Made by a program: the position numbers and the translations under genes. A stretch of 64,000 nt of DNA, from positions 1,121 to 65,120 of the forward strand of contig BNBA01000024.1 of the NCBI GenBank assembly GCA_014654535.1, in the 5' to 3' direction. The notes under the pieces were generated by a model. It made no database searches, was not told the origin of the DNA, and worked only from the letters and a program-made list of their open reading frames with translations. The stretch comes from Xanthomonas boreopolis. Its GTDB lineage: Bacteria; Pseudomonadota; Gammaproteobacteria; Xanthomonadales; Xanthomonadaceae. Below, piece by piece: positions 56,471 to 64,000 of this stretch. The first letter of the stretch is position 1; each line of letters begins with the position of its first letter.

Positions 56471-57661
56471 ATGGACATCCGCACCGCACCGCTGCCCGGC
56501 TACAGCCGGCGCAGCCAAGAGATCGCCCCCTTCCACGTGATGTCGCTGCTGGCGCGCGCGCAAGCGCTGGAAGCCGCCGGCCACGACGTCATCCACCTGG
56601 AGATCGGCGAGCCCGACTTCACCACCGCCGCGCCCATCATCGCCGCCGGGCAGGCCGCGCTCGCCGCCGGGCACACCCGCTACACGGCCGCACGCGGCCT
56701 GCCGGCGCTGCGCGAAGCGATCGCCGGCTTCTACGCCACGCGCTACGGCGTGTCGATCGATCCCGAACGCATCCTGGTCACGCCCGGCGGCTCCGGCGCG
56801 CTGCTGCTGGCTTCCAGCCTGCTGGTCGACCCCGGCCGGCACTGGCTGCTGGCCGATCCGGGCTATCCCTGCAACCGCCACTTCCTGCGCCTGGTCGAAG
56901 GCGCCGCGCAGCTGGTGCCGGTCGGCCCGGACAGCGACTACCAGCTCACGCCCGAACTCATCGCCCGGCACTGGAACGCCGGCAGCGTCGGCGCGCTGGC
57001 CGCCTCGCCGGCCAATCCCACCGGCAGCGTGCTTTCGCGCGACCAGTTGGCGGCGCTGTCGCAGGCCCTGCGGGCGCGCGGCGGGCACCTGGTGGTCGAC
57101 GAGATCTACCACGGCCTGACCTACGGCATGGACGCGCCGAGCGTGCTGGAAGTGGACGACGACGCCTTCGTGCTGAACAGTTTCTCCAAGTACTTCGGCA
57201 TGACCGGATGGCGGCTGGGCTGGCTGGTCGCGCCGCCGGCCGCGGTGCCCGAACTGGAAAAGCTGGCGCAGAACCTGTACATCAGCGCGCCGTCGGTCGC
57301 CCAGCATGCGGCGCTGGCCTGCTTCGCGCCGGACACCATCGCGATATTCGAGGCCCGCCGCCACGAGTTCCGGCAACGCCGCGACTACCTGCTGCCGGCG
57401 CTGCGGGCGCTCGGCTTCCGCATCGAGGCCGAACCCCAGGGCGCGTTCTACCTCTACGCCGACGTCGGCGGCTTCACCGACGACGCACAGGCGTTCTGCG
57501 CGCATTTCCTCGAAACCGAGCACGTGGCGTTCACCCCGGGCCTGGATTTCGGCCACCATCGCGCGAACCAGCACGTGCGCATCGCCTATACCCAGGCCTT
57601 GCCGCGGCTGCAGGAAGCGGTGGAACGGATCCGGCGCGGGCTGGCGCGCTGGCCGGGCTGA
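56471..57661 (+). CDS. class I/II PLP-dependent aminotransferase
   Basis: 396 residues. Begins with the usual helix and IEIGEPDFTT-type substrate motif (LEIGEPDFTTAAP). GGSGALLLA and ANPTG follow; the PLP lysine is in NSFSKYFGMTGWRLGW. The C-terminal Arg that binds the carboxylate is in HVRIAYTQ. It resembles AspC/AlaA-like enzymes; donor and acceptor cannot be named. Confidence 0.88.
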   Translation: MDIRTAPLPGYSRRSQEIAPFHVMSLLARAQALEAAGHDVIHLEIGEPDFTTAAPIIAAGQAALAAGHTRYTAARGLPALREAIAGFYATRYGVSIDPERILVTPGGSGALLLASSLLVDPGRHWLLADPGYPCNRHFLRLVEGAAQLVPVGPDSDYQLTPELIARHWNAGSVGALAASPANPTGSVLSRDQLAALSQALRARGGHLVVDEIYHGLTYGMDAPSVLEVDDDAFVLNSFSKYFGMTGWRLGWLVAPPAAVPELEKLAQNLYISAPSVAQHAALACFAPDTIAIFEARRHEFRQRRDYLLPALRALGFRIEAEPQGAFYLYADVGGFTDDAQAFCAHFLETEHVAFTPGLDFGHHRANQHVRIAYTQALPRLQEAVERIRRGLARWPG

Positions 57662-57698
57662 AACGCACGGGGCCGGCGATCCGCCGGCCCCGCGCGTT
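57662..57698. terminator. hairpin between convergent aminotransferase and peptidase genes
   Basis: GGGGCCGGCG-ATC-CGCCGGCCCC (57669-57691) is extended outward with one mismatch to AACGC...GCGTT (57662-57698). It starts one base after the aminotransferase stop and ends 17 bases before the peptidase stop, so it likely ends both transcripts. T-run short. Confidence 0.75.
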
Positions 57699-57714
57699 CG
57701 GGCATGGCAACCGC

Positions 57715-59823
57715 TTACTTCGCCAGCCGCTCCCACAGGAAGCTGTACGCCAGCGCCGACATGTGCGCGGCCTGCGCGTTGTCGGCCGCGCCGCCGTGGC
57801 CGCCCTCGACGTTCTCGTAGTAGGTCACGTCCTTGCCGGCATCGATCATCTTCGCCGCCATCTTGCGGGCATGGCCCGGGTGCACGCGGTCGTCGCGCGT
57901 GGAGGTCAGGAAGATCACCGGCGGATAGGTCTTGCCGGGATCGAACAGGTGGTACGGCGAGAACGTCTTGATGAACGCCCAGTCGGCCGTGTCCGGATCG
58001 CCGTATTCGGCCATCCACGAGGCGCCGGCCAGCAGGTGGCTGTAGCGCTTCATGTCGAGCAGCGGCACCTGCACGACGACCGCGCCGAACAGTTCCGGGT
58101 ACTGGGTCAGCATGTTGCCGGTCATCAGCCCGCCATTGCTGCCGCCCTGCACGCCCAGGTGCCGGGGCGAGGTGATCTTGCGCGCGGCCAGGTCCTTGGC
58201 GACCGCGGCCATGTCCTCGTAGGCCTTGTGGCGGTTCTGCTTCAGCGCGGCCTGGTGCCAGCGCGGGCCGTACTCGCCGCCGCCGCGGATGTTGGCGACC
58301 GCGTAGACGCCGCCCTTCTCCAGCCAGGCCCGGCCGAGCCCGCCGGAGTAGCTCGGGGTCAGCGAGATCTCGAAGCCGCCGTAGCCGTACAGCAGCGTCG
58401 GCGCGGTGCCGTCGAACTTCAGGTCCTTGGGACGCACCAGAAAGTACGGCACGCGCGTGCCGTCCAGGCTGGTGGCGAAGTGCTGCTCGATCGCGTCCTT
58501 GCTGGCGTCGAAGAACGCCGGCATGGTCTTCAGCGTCTCCGGCGCCTTGCCGATCTCGGCCAGCGCGAGCGTGGTCGGCGTCAGGTAGTCGGTGACGGTG
58601 AGCCAGACCGCATCGGATTCGTCGCTGTCCACCGCGCCGACCTGCACGGTGCCGAACTCGGGGGCGCCGGCGAAGGCGCTCTTCTTCCAGCGGTCCCTGG
58701 ACGCGCCCTGCGCGTCGCCGGGCGTGAGCACGCTCAGGCGGCTCTTGACGTCCTCCAGCACGTTCAGCACCAGGTGGTGCCGGGTCCAGCTGAAGCTCGC
58801 CAGCGAGGTGGTGTCGGTCGGCTCGAACAGCACGTCGAACTCGCGCTTGCCGGCCATGAAGTCGTCGAACTTCGCCGCCAGCAGCGAACCGGCCTTGTAG
58901 GTCTTGCCGCCGACCGTCCACGGCTCGCGCAGTTCCAGCGTCAGCCACTCGCGCTTGACGCTCTTGTTGGCCGAGTTCGGCGCATCGACCTTGGCCAGCG
59001 TGCCGTCCGCTTTGCGCAGGTAGAGCTCGTCGTTGTAGAAGGCCAGCGTACGGCTGACGAAATCGCGCTCGAAGCCCGGCGTGTCGTCGTGCATCGCCGC
59101 GATGTACATGTCGGTCGGCTTGCCCTCGTACACGACCGCGGCCGAATCCAGCGGCGTGCCGCGCTTCCAGCGCTTGACGATGCGCGGGTAGCCGGAGCTG
59201 GTCATCGAGCCGTCGCCGAAGTCGGTATAGACGTAGACGGTGTCCTGGTCGATCCAGCCCAGCCCGCCCTTGGCCTCGGGACGGAAGAAGCCGTCCTTGA
59301 CCCACTGCTTGCTGACCAGGTCGAACTCGCGGGTCACGTCGGCATCGGCGCCGCCGCGCGAGAGCGCGATCAGGCAGCGCTGGTACTTCGGGCGCAGGCA
59401 GTCGGCGCCGTGCCAGACCCAGTTCTCGCCCTCGGCCTTGTTCAGCGCGTCCAGGTCCAGCACCGTTTCCCACTGCGGATCGGCCTTGCGGTATTCGGCC
59501 AGCGTGGTGCGGCGCCACAGCCCGCGCGGGTGCTGCTTGTCCTTCCAGAAGTTGTAGTAGTACTCGCCGATCTTCTGCACGCCGGGGATCTTGGCGTCCG
59601 AGTCCAGCACCTCGCGGATGCTCGATTCCATCTGCTTGAACGCCGGGGTGCTGGCCAGGCGGGCCTCGGTCCGGGCGTTCTGGGCCTTGACCCATTCCAG
59701 CGGCTTCTCGCCGGTGACGTCCTCGAGCCAGGCATAACGGTCGTTCTGCACGGCATCCTCCGCGGCGACGGCTCCGGTGGTGATCAGGCCTGCCACCAGG
59801 CAGGCCGAGGCGAGTTTCGACAT
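57715..59823 (-). CDS. secreted prolyl oligopeptidase (S9A)
   Basis: 702 residues with a signal peptide (about 1-21). Cuts short peptides after proline. DRYAWLEDVTGEKPLEWVKAQN opens the propeller; the hydrolase part has NIRGGGEYGPRWHQAALKQNRHKAYEDM, the nucleophile in VQGGSNGGLMTGN, Asp in TSTRDDRVHPGHA and His in EGGHGGAADN. Second S9A peptidase within 5 kb, distinct from the oligopeptidase B type at 53449. Confidence 0.93.
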   Translation of the reverse strand: MSKLASACLVAGLITTGAVAAEDAVQNDRYAWLEDVTGEKPLEWVKAQNARTEARLASTPAFKQMESSIREVLDSDAKIPGVQKIGEYYYNFWKDKQHPRGLWRRTTLAEYRKADPQWETVLDLDALNKAEGENWVWHGADCLRPKYQRCLIALSRGGADADVTREFDLVSKQWVKDGFFRPEAKGGLGWIDQDTVYVYTDFGDGSMTSSGYPRIVKRWKRGTPLDSAAVVYEGKPTDMYIAAMHDDTPGFERDFVSRTLAFYNDELYLRKADGTLAKVDAPNSANKSVKREWLTLELREPWTVGGKTYKAGSLLAAKFDDFMAGKREFDVLFEPTDTTSLASFSWTRHHLVLNVLEDVKSRLSVLTPGDAQGASRDRWKKSAFAGAPEFGTVQVGAVDSDESDAVWLTVTDYLTPTTLALAEIGKAPETLKTMPAFFDASKDAIEQHFATSLDGTRVPYFLVRPKDLKFDGTAPTLLYGYGGFEISLTPSYSGGLGRAWLEKGGVYAVANIRGGGEYGPRWHQAALKQNRHKAYEDMAAVAKDLAARKITSPRHLGVQGGSNGGLMTGNMLTQYPELFGAVVVQVPLLDMKRYSHLLAGASWMAEYGDPDTADWAFIKTFSPYHLFDPGKTYPPVIFLTSTRDDRVHPGHARKMAAKMIDAGKDVTYYENVEGGHGGAADNAQAAHMSALAYSFLWERLAK

Positions 59824-59893
59824 TGACGCTCCAAAGGCGGACTACAAACCGTGGACGCTAGCACAGCCCCCGGAGACGGCCTTATGCCGAAGG

Positions 59894-60196
59894 TCAGGCC
59901 GTGCGGGCGGAAACCGGCTGGACCGTCCGGCGCCGGGCCTGGGGCGCGCGCCGGCGGCGCTCCGGCGCGCGCAGGATCGTCCGCCCCAAGCGCGGGAGCG
60001 GGAACCCGTACAGGGCCCACCAGGCCATGCACGGCATGCCGACCAGCCACAACGGCAGCCAGCCCAACCATAGGGCGTGGCCCCGCGCGGCCGGCCAGAC
60101 CATCACCAGGGCCAGGCCGGCCAGGGCGAGCTGGCGCACGGGGCGCAGTATGCGCGGATCGGGGCGACGGGCCGGGGAACGGGGCGTGGAACGCAT
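59894..60196 (-). CDS. small putative membrane protein
   Basis: 100 residues with two hydrophobic segments (about 22-35 and 42-65, WLGWLPLWLVGMPCMAWWALYGFPL) between Arg-rich ends. No family recognised with confidence. The frame and codon use look real for the region, and the start at 60196 has CTGGAGA-like sequence upstream. Same strand as the peptidase gene 70 bp downstream. Confidence 0.55.
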   Translation of the reverse strand: MRSTPRSPARRPDPRILRPVRQLALAGLALVMVWPAARGHALWLGWLPLWLVGMPCMAWWALYGFPLPRLGRTILRAPERRRRAPQARRRTVQPVSARTA

Positions 60197-60328
60197 CGCA
60201 GGTCTCCAGGGTGAACGTGGGGATCACCTTCCCCCATCGCCATCTCACCGATTGCGACCTACCATTGCCATGAACTTCACTCCTGCACCGTATAAGGTGC
60301 GGGCCTACCGTTCCAACCGACCTTCGCG

Positions 60329-60907
60329 ATGCGCCTGACCGCCCGGATTGCCCTAGCACTGTTGTTCGCCGTCATCGCTCTGCCCCAGGCGCAGGCGCAG
60401 GAAACCCCGTCTTCCTCCGAACAGGCGCCGCTGGACCTGCAGAAGCTGATGGGCACCTGGTACGTGATCGCCCGCACCCCCAATCCGCTCGAGCGCGGGC
60501 ACGTCGCCAGCCGCGACGAGTACACCCTGCGCGAGGACGGCAAGGTCGGGATCCGCTATGTCTACCGCGAGGGATTCGGCGAGCCGGAAAAGGAAACCCG
60601 CGCGCGCGCCTCGGTCGCCGAGGACAGCGGCAACCGCGACTGGCGGGTGTGGTTCTACCGGATCGTCCCGACCCGCCAGCGCATCCTGGAAGTGGCGCCG
60701 GACTACTCGTGGATGCTGCTGTCCTGGCCGGGCCGCGACCTGGCCTGGGTCTTCGCCCGCTCGCCGGACATGGGCACCGAGCAGTACCGGCAGCTTGTCG
60801 CCAAGCTGCGCGACGAATACGGCATCTACACCGACAAGCTGCAGCGCGTGCCGCAGCGCCCGGACCAGATCGACAAGCTCGGCTTCGCCGCGCCCAAGAA
60901 GCTCTGA
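60329..60907 (+). CDS. lipocalin family protein (Blc-like)
   Basis: 192 residues with a signal peptide (about 1-23, AQAQETP) and no lipobox. The lipocalin motif GTWYVIARTPNPLERG (about 41-56) and IRYVYREGF are present; later WFYRIVPTRQRILEVAPDYSWMLLSWPGRDLAWVFARS matches Blc, ending in DEYGIYTDKLQRVPQ. It probably binds lipids or lysophospholipids in the periplasm. Confidence 0.88.
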   Translation: MRLTARIALALLFAVIALPQAQAQETPSSSEQAPLDLQKLMGTWYVIARTPNPLERGHVASRDEYTLREDGKVGIRYVYREGFGEPEKETRARASVAEDSGNRDWRVWFYRIVPTRQRILEVAPDYSWMLLSWPGRDLAWVFARSPDMGTEQYRQLVAKLRDEYGIYTDKLQRVPQRPDQIDKLGFAAPKKL

Positions 60908-60912
60908 AGCCC

Positions 60913-60934
60913 CTCGCCCGCCGGGGCGGGCGAG
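60913..60934. terminator. hairpin after the lipocalin gene
   Basis: CTCGCCCGCC-GG-GGCGGGCGAG is perfect and starts six bases after the lipocalin stop. GACCCGCGGGTC (60961-60972) and a bulged CGCCCCTC...GAGGGGGGCG (60983-61002) follow before the WYL gene stop. No T-run; termination is likely but not certain. Confidence 0.55.
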
Positions 60935-61016
60935 CGCGAGCAGGGACTAGGACGCTGGCGGACCCGCGGGTCGCGAGCAACACGCCCCTCCCCGAGGGGG
61001 GCGACAACACCCTTCC

Positions 61017-61982
61017 CTATTCGTAATTGCTCAACGCCAGTTGCAGCAACGCCTTGGCCTGCTCGCGCAACGACCTGGGCTCGACGATCTCCGCGTCCGA
61101 GCCGTAGTGCAGCACGTCCATCAGCAGCTCGCGCGAGACGCTGTACGGCACCTTCAGCTCGTAGCGGCCGTCGGGCAGGAAGCGCCCCTGCTGCTTGGAA
61201 TGCCAGTGCTCGTCGGCCACCCAGCGCGCGGCCTTGGCGCTGAACACGATGGTCGCCCAGCCCTTGGGCGCGCCGGAGAAGATGCCGTAGCTGGCCGCCA
61301 GTTGCTCGTCCAGCTCGCTGTCGGGCACGTCGCGCGCGGGCGCATCGAGCAGCCGCGCATGGTGGATGCGGTCCACGGCGAAGCTGCGCACGCCCTCGCG
61401 TCCGTGGTCCCAGGCGTCCAGGTACCAGTTGTCGCGGTAATGGGTGATCCGCTGCGGCGAGACGGTGCGCTTGGTCGCCTCGTCGGTCGAGCGCGCCCGG
61501 TAGTCGAAGCTGAGCTGCTTGCGCTCGAGCACCGCCGAGGCGACGGTACGGAAGCTGGCCTCGTCGAGCTTGCGGCCGCGGTGCGGCACCACCCGTACCC
61601 GCTCCACCGGCCAGCTGGAAACCCCGGCCTGCGCGGCCAGCAACGATTCGATGCGCTGCTGCAACGGCGCCAGCATCGAGGACAGCACCCCGCCGCCGGT
61701 GCGCGCGAGCAGCTGCTGGGAAGCCAGCAGCGCGTGCAGTTCCTCGGAGCTGAGCCACAGCCCCGGCAGCTCGAAACGGTCGCTCTCGGCGGCGGCATAG
61801 CGGAAGCCGGCCTCGCCGTCGCCCTCCACCGGCGCCATCAGCGCATCGCGCAGGAAGGCCAGGTCGCGGTAGACGGTGGCGCGGGAACAGCCGAGTTCCT
61901 CCTGCAACCGCGCCACCGTGATGGGGTAGCGGGCCGCCTTGAGGTGGCGGTGCAGTGCGTTGATGCGTTCGTAGCGGTCCAT
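61017..61982 (-). CDS. WYL-domain transcriptional regulator, YafY type
   Basis: 321 residues. N-terminal helix-turn-helix (about 1-58, RINALHRHLKAARYPITVARLQEELGCSRATVYRDLAFL) and WYL domain (about 140-215) with LSFDYRARSTDEATKRTVSPQRITHYRDNWYLDAWDHGR. A C-terminal WCX-type extension follows. Such regulators sense nucleic acids or ligands; target unknown. No phage-defence genes are near that could explain it. It is divergent from the lipoprotein gene at 62078. Confidence 0.9.
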   Translation of the reverse strand: MDRYERINALHRHLKAARYPITVARLQEELGCSRATVYRDLAFLRDALMAPVEGDGEAGFRYAAAESDRFELPGLWLSSEELHALLASQQLLARTGGGVLSSMLAPLQQRIESLLAAQAGVSSWPVERVRVVPHRGRKLDEASFRTVASAVLERKQLSFDYRARSTDEATKRTVSPQRITHYRDNWYLDAWDHGREGVRSFAVDRIHHARLLDAPARDVPDSELDEQLAASYGIFSGAPKGWATIVFSAKAARWVADEHWHSKQQGRFLPDGRYELKVPYSVSRELLMDVLHYGSDAEIVEPRSLREQAKALLQLALSNYE

Positions 61983-62077
61983 GCGCCGATTATGTCCGAC
62001 TCGTGCGGCAATGGCGTGGCCGGAGCGGCCGATCGCTTCGGCTATCCTGGGCCGCCCCGCCCCCGTCGTGCCCGACC

Positions 62078-62695
62078 ATGCCGATCGCCCGCCCCGCCAT
62101 CTTGCTCCTGTGCCTGGCCCTGGCCGCCTGCTCCCGGGCGCCGCAGTCCGGCGCGCCGTCCGCCGCGCTGCCGGCGGCCGCGGTCGAGCGGAACGCGGCC
62201 GATGCGGTGCTCGCCTCGATGGACCGCTTCCTCGCCGCGCGCAGCTTCCACGCCAGCATGCGCCTGGACGGCGGGCCGCAGCCGGTCCGCAGCGAGATGG
62301 ATTTCGTCGCGCCCGACCGCTACCGGCTGCAGCTGCCGCAGGGCACCCAGACGATCATCGGCAACACCCTGTACCTGGAAGCCGGCGGCAAGCGCCAGAC
62401 CTTGCCGCTGCCGGAAGGCACGCTCGCGCAATGGCGCAACCCGTTGAACCTGGACGAACGCCGCGACGGGCTGAAGGCGACGGCGCTGGGAGAGGACCGC
62501 ATCGGCGGGCAGCCCGCGCGCAAGTACCGGATCGAGCAGGCCGATGCCGGCCAGCCGGGCATGCTCTACTGGATCGGGAACGACGGCCGGCCGCTGCGCA
62601 TCGTGCAGGCCGGACAGACCGGGCAACATGCCTATACGGTCACGATCGACTACTCGCGCTTCGACGATCCGGGCATCGCGATCGCCGCGCCGTGA
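62078..62695 (+). CDS. uncharacterised lipoprotein, LolA/outer-membrane-sorting-like
   Basis: 205 residues. Lipobox LAAC near residues 15-18 (LLLCLALAACSRAP). The body, with SFHASMRLDGGPQPVRSEMDFVAPDRYRLQ, GTQTIIGNTLYLEAGGK, ALGEDRIGGQPARKYRI and a final TIDYSRFDDPG, resembles the beta-sheet pattern of LolA-like or DUF2092-type domains. Function unknown. The start is the first ATG giving a lipobox; no nearby Lol partner. Confidence 0.7.
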   Translation: MPIARPAILLLCLALAACSRAPQSGAPSAALPAAAVERNAADAVLASMDRFLAARSFHASMRLDGGPQPVRSEMDFVAPDRYRLQLPQGTQTIIGNTLYLEAGGKRQTLPLPEGTLAQWRNPLNLDERRDGLKATALGEDRIGGQPARKYRIEQADAGQPGMLYWIGNDGRPLRIVQAGQTGQHAYTVTIDYSRFDDPGIAIAAP

Positions 62696-62864
62696 GCGTG
62701 CGCGATCTCCGTGAGCCATGCGGCGCCAGCGCATTCATCATGCCTTGCCGGCCGAACGGCGCGTGAAAACCCGCGGTTCGTGCCGCGGGAGCGGCATGAA
62801 GGTTCCGTTATGATGCAAACGCTTCCACATTCTCGTTCCTGAACCGCTCGGGGGAAATCTCGCC

Positions 62865-63665
62865 ATGTCACGTCGCGTTCCGCTGTCCGTCCTTTCGTTG
62901 CTGCTCGTCGCGCCGGCCGCCTGGTCGCAGGTCGTGGCACCGGCGACGCCTACGGATCCGGCCGCGGCGGTGATGCCTTCCCCCTGGAGCGGCAGCAGCG
63001 GCGAACTCGGCTATGCCTCCGCGCACGGCAACAGCACCACCGACAGCCTCAACGGCCGCATCAAGCTGCGCTACACCGACGGCGACTGGATCCACAGCTT
63101 CGACGCCACCGCGCTGCGCTCCAGCGCCGAGTACACCACCACCAACGACGACGGCAGCGTCACCCGCAACCGCCAGACCACCGCCGAACGCTATACCGCC
63201 GCCGCCGGCAGCGCGCTGCAGCTGGGCGAGCACCGCCAGCTCACCGCCAGCGGCCGCTACGAACACGACGACTTCGCCACCTACGACCGGCTGGCCACCT
63301 TCGGCATCGGCTACGGCACCCGCCTGATCGACCGCGAGCGCTTCTACCTGGACGCGCAGCTCGGCCCGGGCGTGCGCCGCGCGCACAACCGCGAGGACGA
63401 CCGCGAGGAAACCGGCCTGATCGGGCGCGGCCTGTTCGACCTCAAGTACGCCATCACCGACAACACCGACCTGACCAACACCTTGCTGGTCGAGTCCGGC
63501 AGCTACAACTCCTACGCGCAGAACGACTTCGGCGTGCAGGTGGCCATGAACTCGCATTTCGCGCTGAAGGCCGCATGGCAGATGCGCCACAACAGCCACG
63601 TCAACGACGACGACAAGAAGACCGACACGCTGACCACGGTCAACCTGGTCTATACGTTCAAGTAG
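62865..63665 (+). CDS. DUF481-family outer-membrane protein (YdiY-like)
   Basis: 266 residues. A signal peptide ends near residue 21 (AAWSQVV). The DUF481 pattern ELGYASAHGNSTTDSLNGRIKLRY, then YTAAAGSALQLGEHRQLTASGRYEHDDFATYDRLATFGIGYG and the terminal LTTVNLVYTFK (terminal Phe-Lys) fits a beta barrel. Salt-induced YdiY is the E. coli relative. Upstream, CCCGCGG-TTCGTG-CCGCGGG (62770-62789) probably ends the preceding gene, and TATGAT at 62809-62814 could be its -10. Confidence 0.86.
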   Translation: MSRRVPLSVLSLLLVAPAAWSQVVAPATPTDPAAAVMPSPWSGSSGELGYASAHGNSTTDSLNGRIKLRYTDGDWIHSFDATALRSSAEYTTTNDDGSVTRNRQTTAERYTAAAGSALQLGEHRQLTASGRYEHDDFATYDRLATFGIGYGTRLIDRERFYLDAQLGPGVRRAHNREDDREETGLIGRGLFDLKYAITDNTDLTNTLLVESGSYNSYAQNDFGVQVAMNSHFALKAAWQMRHNSHVNDDDKKTDTLTTVNLVYTFK

Positions 63666-63706
63666 GCCCCGGATCCGCGGGCGGCCCGTCCACCCGCCCG
63701 GCCGGC

Positions 63707-64000
63707 TCAGTCCGCCGGCGGGCTCCCGCCGAGGAGATCGCCGGCCCCCGCGGCCAGCAGCTGCCGCGCGACCTCGCGACCGAGCCGTTCCGGATCGAGC
63801 CCCAGCCCCTCGGCGCGCACCAGCGTGCCATCGGTCGCGTCCCCGACCAGGCCGTGCAGGCGCAATCCGTCCGCATCCGCCTGCGCGAACGCCGCCACCG
63901 GCACGTGGCAGCTGCCGTGCAGGGCGAGGTTCATCGCCCGCTCGGCCTCCACGCACAGGCGCGTGCCGGCGTCGTCGAGGACCGCCAGCAGCGCCCCGAC
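63707..64000 (-). CDS. hemC: hydroxymethylbilane synthase (porphobilinogen deaminase), C-terminal part
   Basis: Only the last 97 residues are inside the window; the gene continues beyond the right edge. The frame reads [42 protein letters not shown], the last domain of HemC. The dipyrromethane-cofactor Cys lies in HGSCHVPVA. It polymerises four porphobilinogens in haem synthesis. Convergent with the DUF481 gene, 41 bases apart. Confidence 0.9.
   Translation of the reverse strand, partial: VGALLAVLDDAGTRLCVEAERAMNLALHGSCHVPVAAFAQADADGLRLHGLVGDATDGTLVRAEGLGLDPERLGREVARQLLAAGAGDLLGGSPPAD

Noticed and set aside
61017..61982. WYL regulator as sign of a phage-defence island
   Set aside because: No defence genes are found on either side; the neighbours are ordinary envelope genes.

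Overview
The window is GC-rich chromosomal DNA, densely packed with genes. It most likely comes from a gammaproteobacterium of the Lysobacterales (Xanthomonadaceae; Lysobacter, Luteimonas or Stenotrophomonas-like). The signs are the gene orders lptM-dapF-DUF484-xerC-hslVU and mreBCD-mrdA-rodA-mltB-rlpA-dacC with DUF493-lipB-lipA, many secreted peptidases, and the TGTGGGAGC-type palindromes and GATTC heptamers in the intergenic spaces. No rRNA, tRNA, CRISPR array, phage or transposase gene was recognised. The genus is inferred from style and was not tested.

Layout. 1-240: the 3' end of a VOC-family gene followed by a 60-bp integron attC site, i.e. the end of a gene cassette. 352-2857: divergent secreted fucosidase and sialidase-like genes. 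2877-6937: VanZ, MidA-type methyltransferase, folM, folK and the proteasome-like Anbu. 7163-10925: a two-component cluster of sensor kinase, single-domain receiver and hybrid kinase. 11184-17326: envelope and metabolic genes. 17327-18098: a repeat-filled gap. 18099-22103: LysR with a divergent TauE/SafE permease, then prc. 22318-24410: lipA, lipB and DUF493. 24502-26870: a CsgG-like gene divergent from an lpxR-like gene. 27119-36973: dacC, rlpA, mltB, rodA, mrdA, mreD, mreC and mreB, all on the minus strand. 37249-42018: sugar kinase, lipoprotein, M1 aminopeptidase and ubiE. 42107-46318: EmrB/EmrA-like pump, ElaA-like acetyltransferase, cytosine-deaminase-like enzyme and an orphan ATP synthase epsilon subunit. 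47062-52915: hslU, hslV (with a heat-shock-type promoter), truncated haemoglobin, DUF1203, xerC, DUF484, dapF and lptM. 52984-64000: YbaN, two S9 oligopeptidases, an aminotransferase, a lipocalin, a WYL regulator, a lipoprotein, DUF481, and the 3' end of hemC cut by the window edge.

How the genes work together. The minus-strand block 36973-27119 is the rod-shape and wall-elongation machinery: MreBCD scaffold, PBP2/RodA synthase, then the lytic transglycosylases MltB and RlpA and the carboxypeptidase DacC. Lipoate synthesis (lipB-lipA) follows. The second conserved block couples DAP and peptidoglycan precursor supply (dapF), LPS-translocon maturation (lptM), chromosome dimer resolution (xerC) and heat-shock proteolysis (hslVU). 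Secreted or periplasmic peptidases (Prc, M1, two S9) and glycosidases suggest scavenging of proteins and glycans.

The least ordinary signal is in the repeats. Short GATTC heptamer arrays sit within a few bases of stop codons and in places enter the reading frame (MreC tail, hybrid-kinase and HslV stops). A 48-bp tandem repeat encodes the LipB C-terminus. Three mosaic, hairpin-rich 300-400-bp elements fill the main gene-free gaps. Together with the attC site these are the parts most worth a second look.
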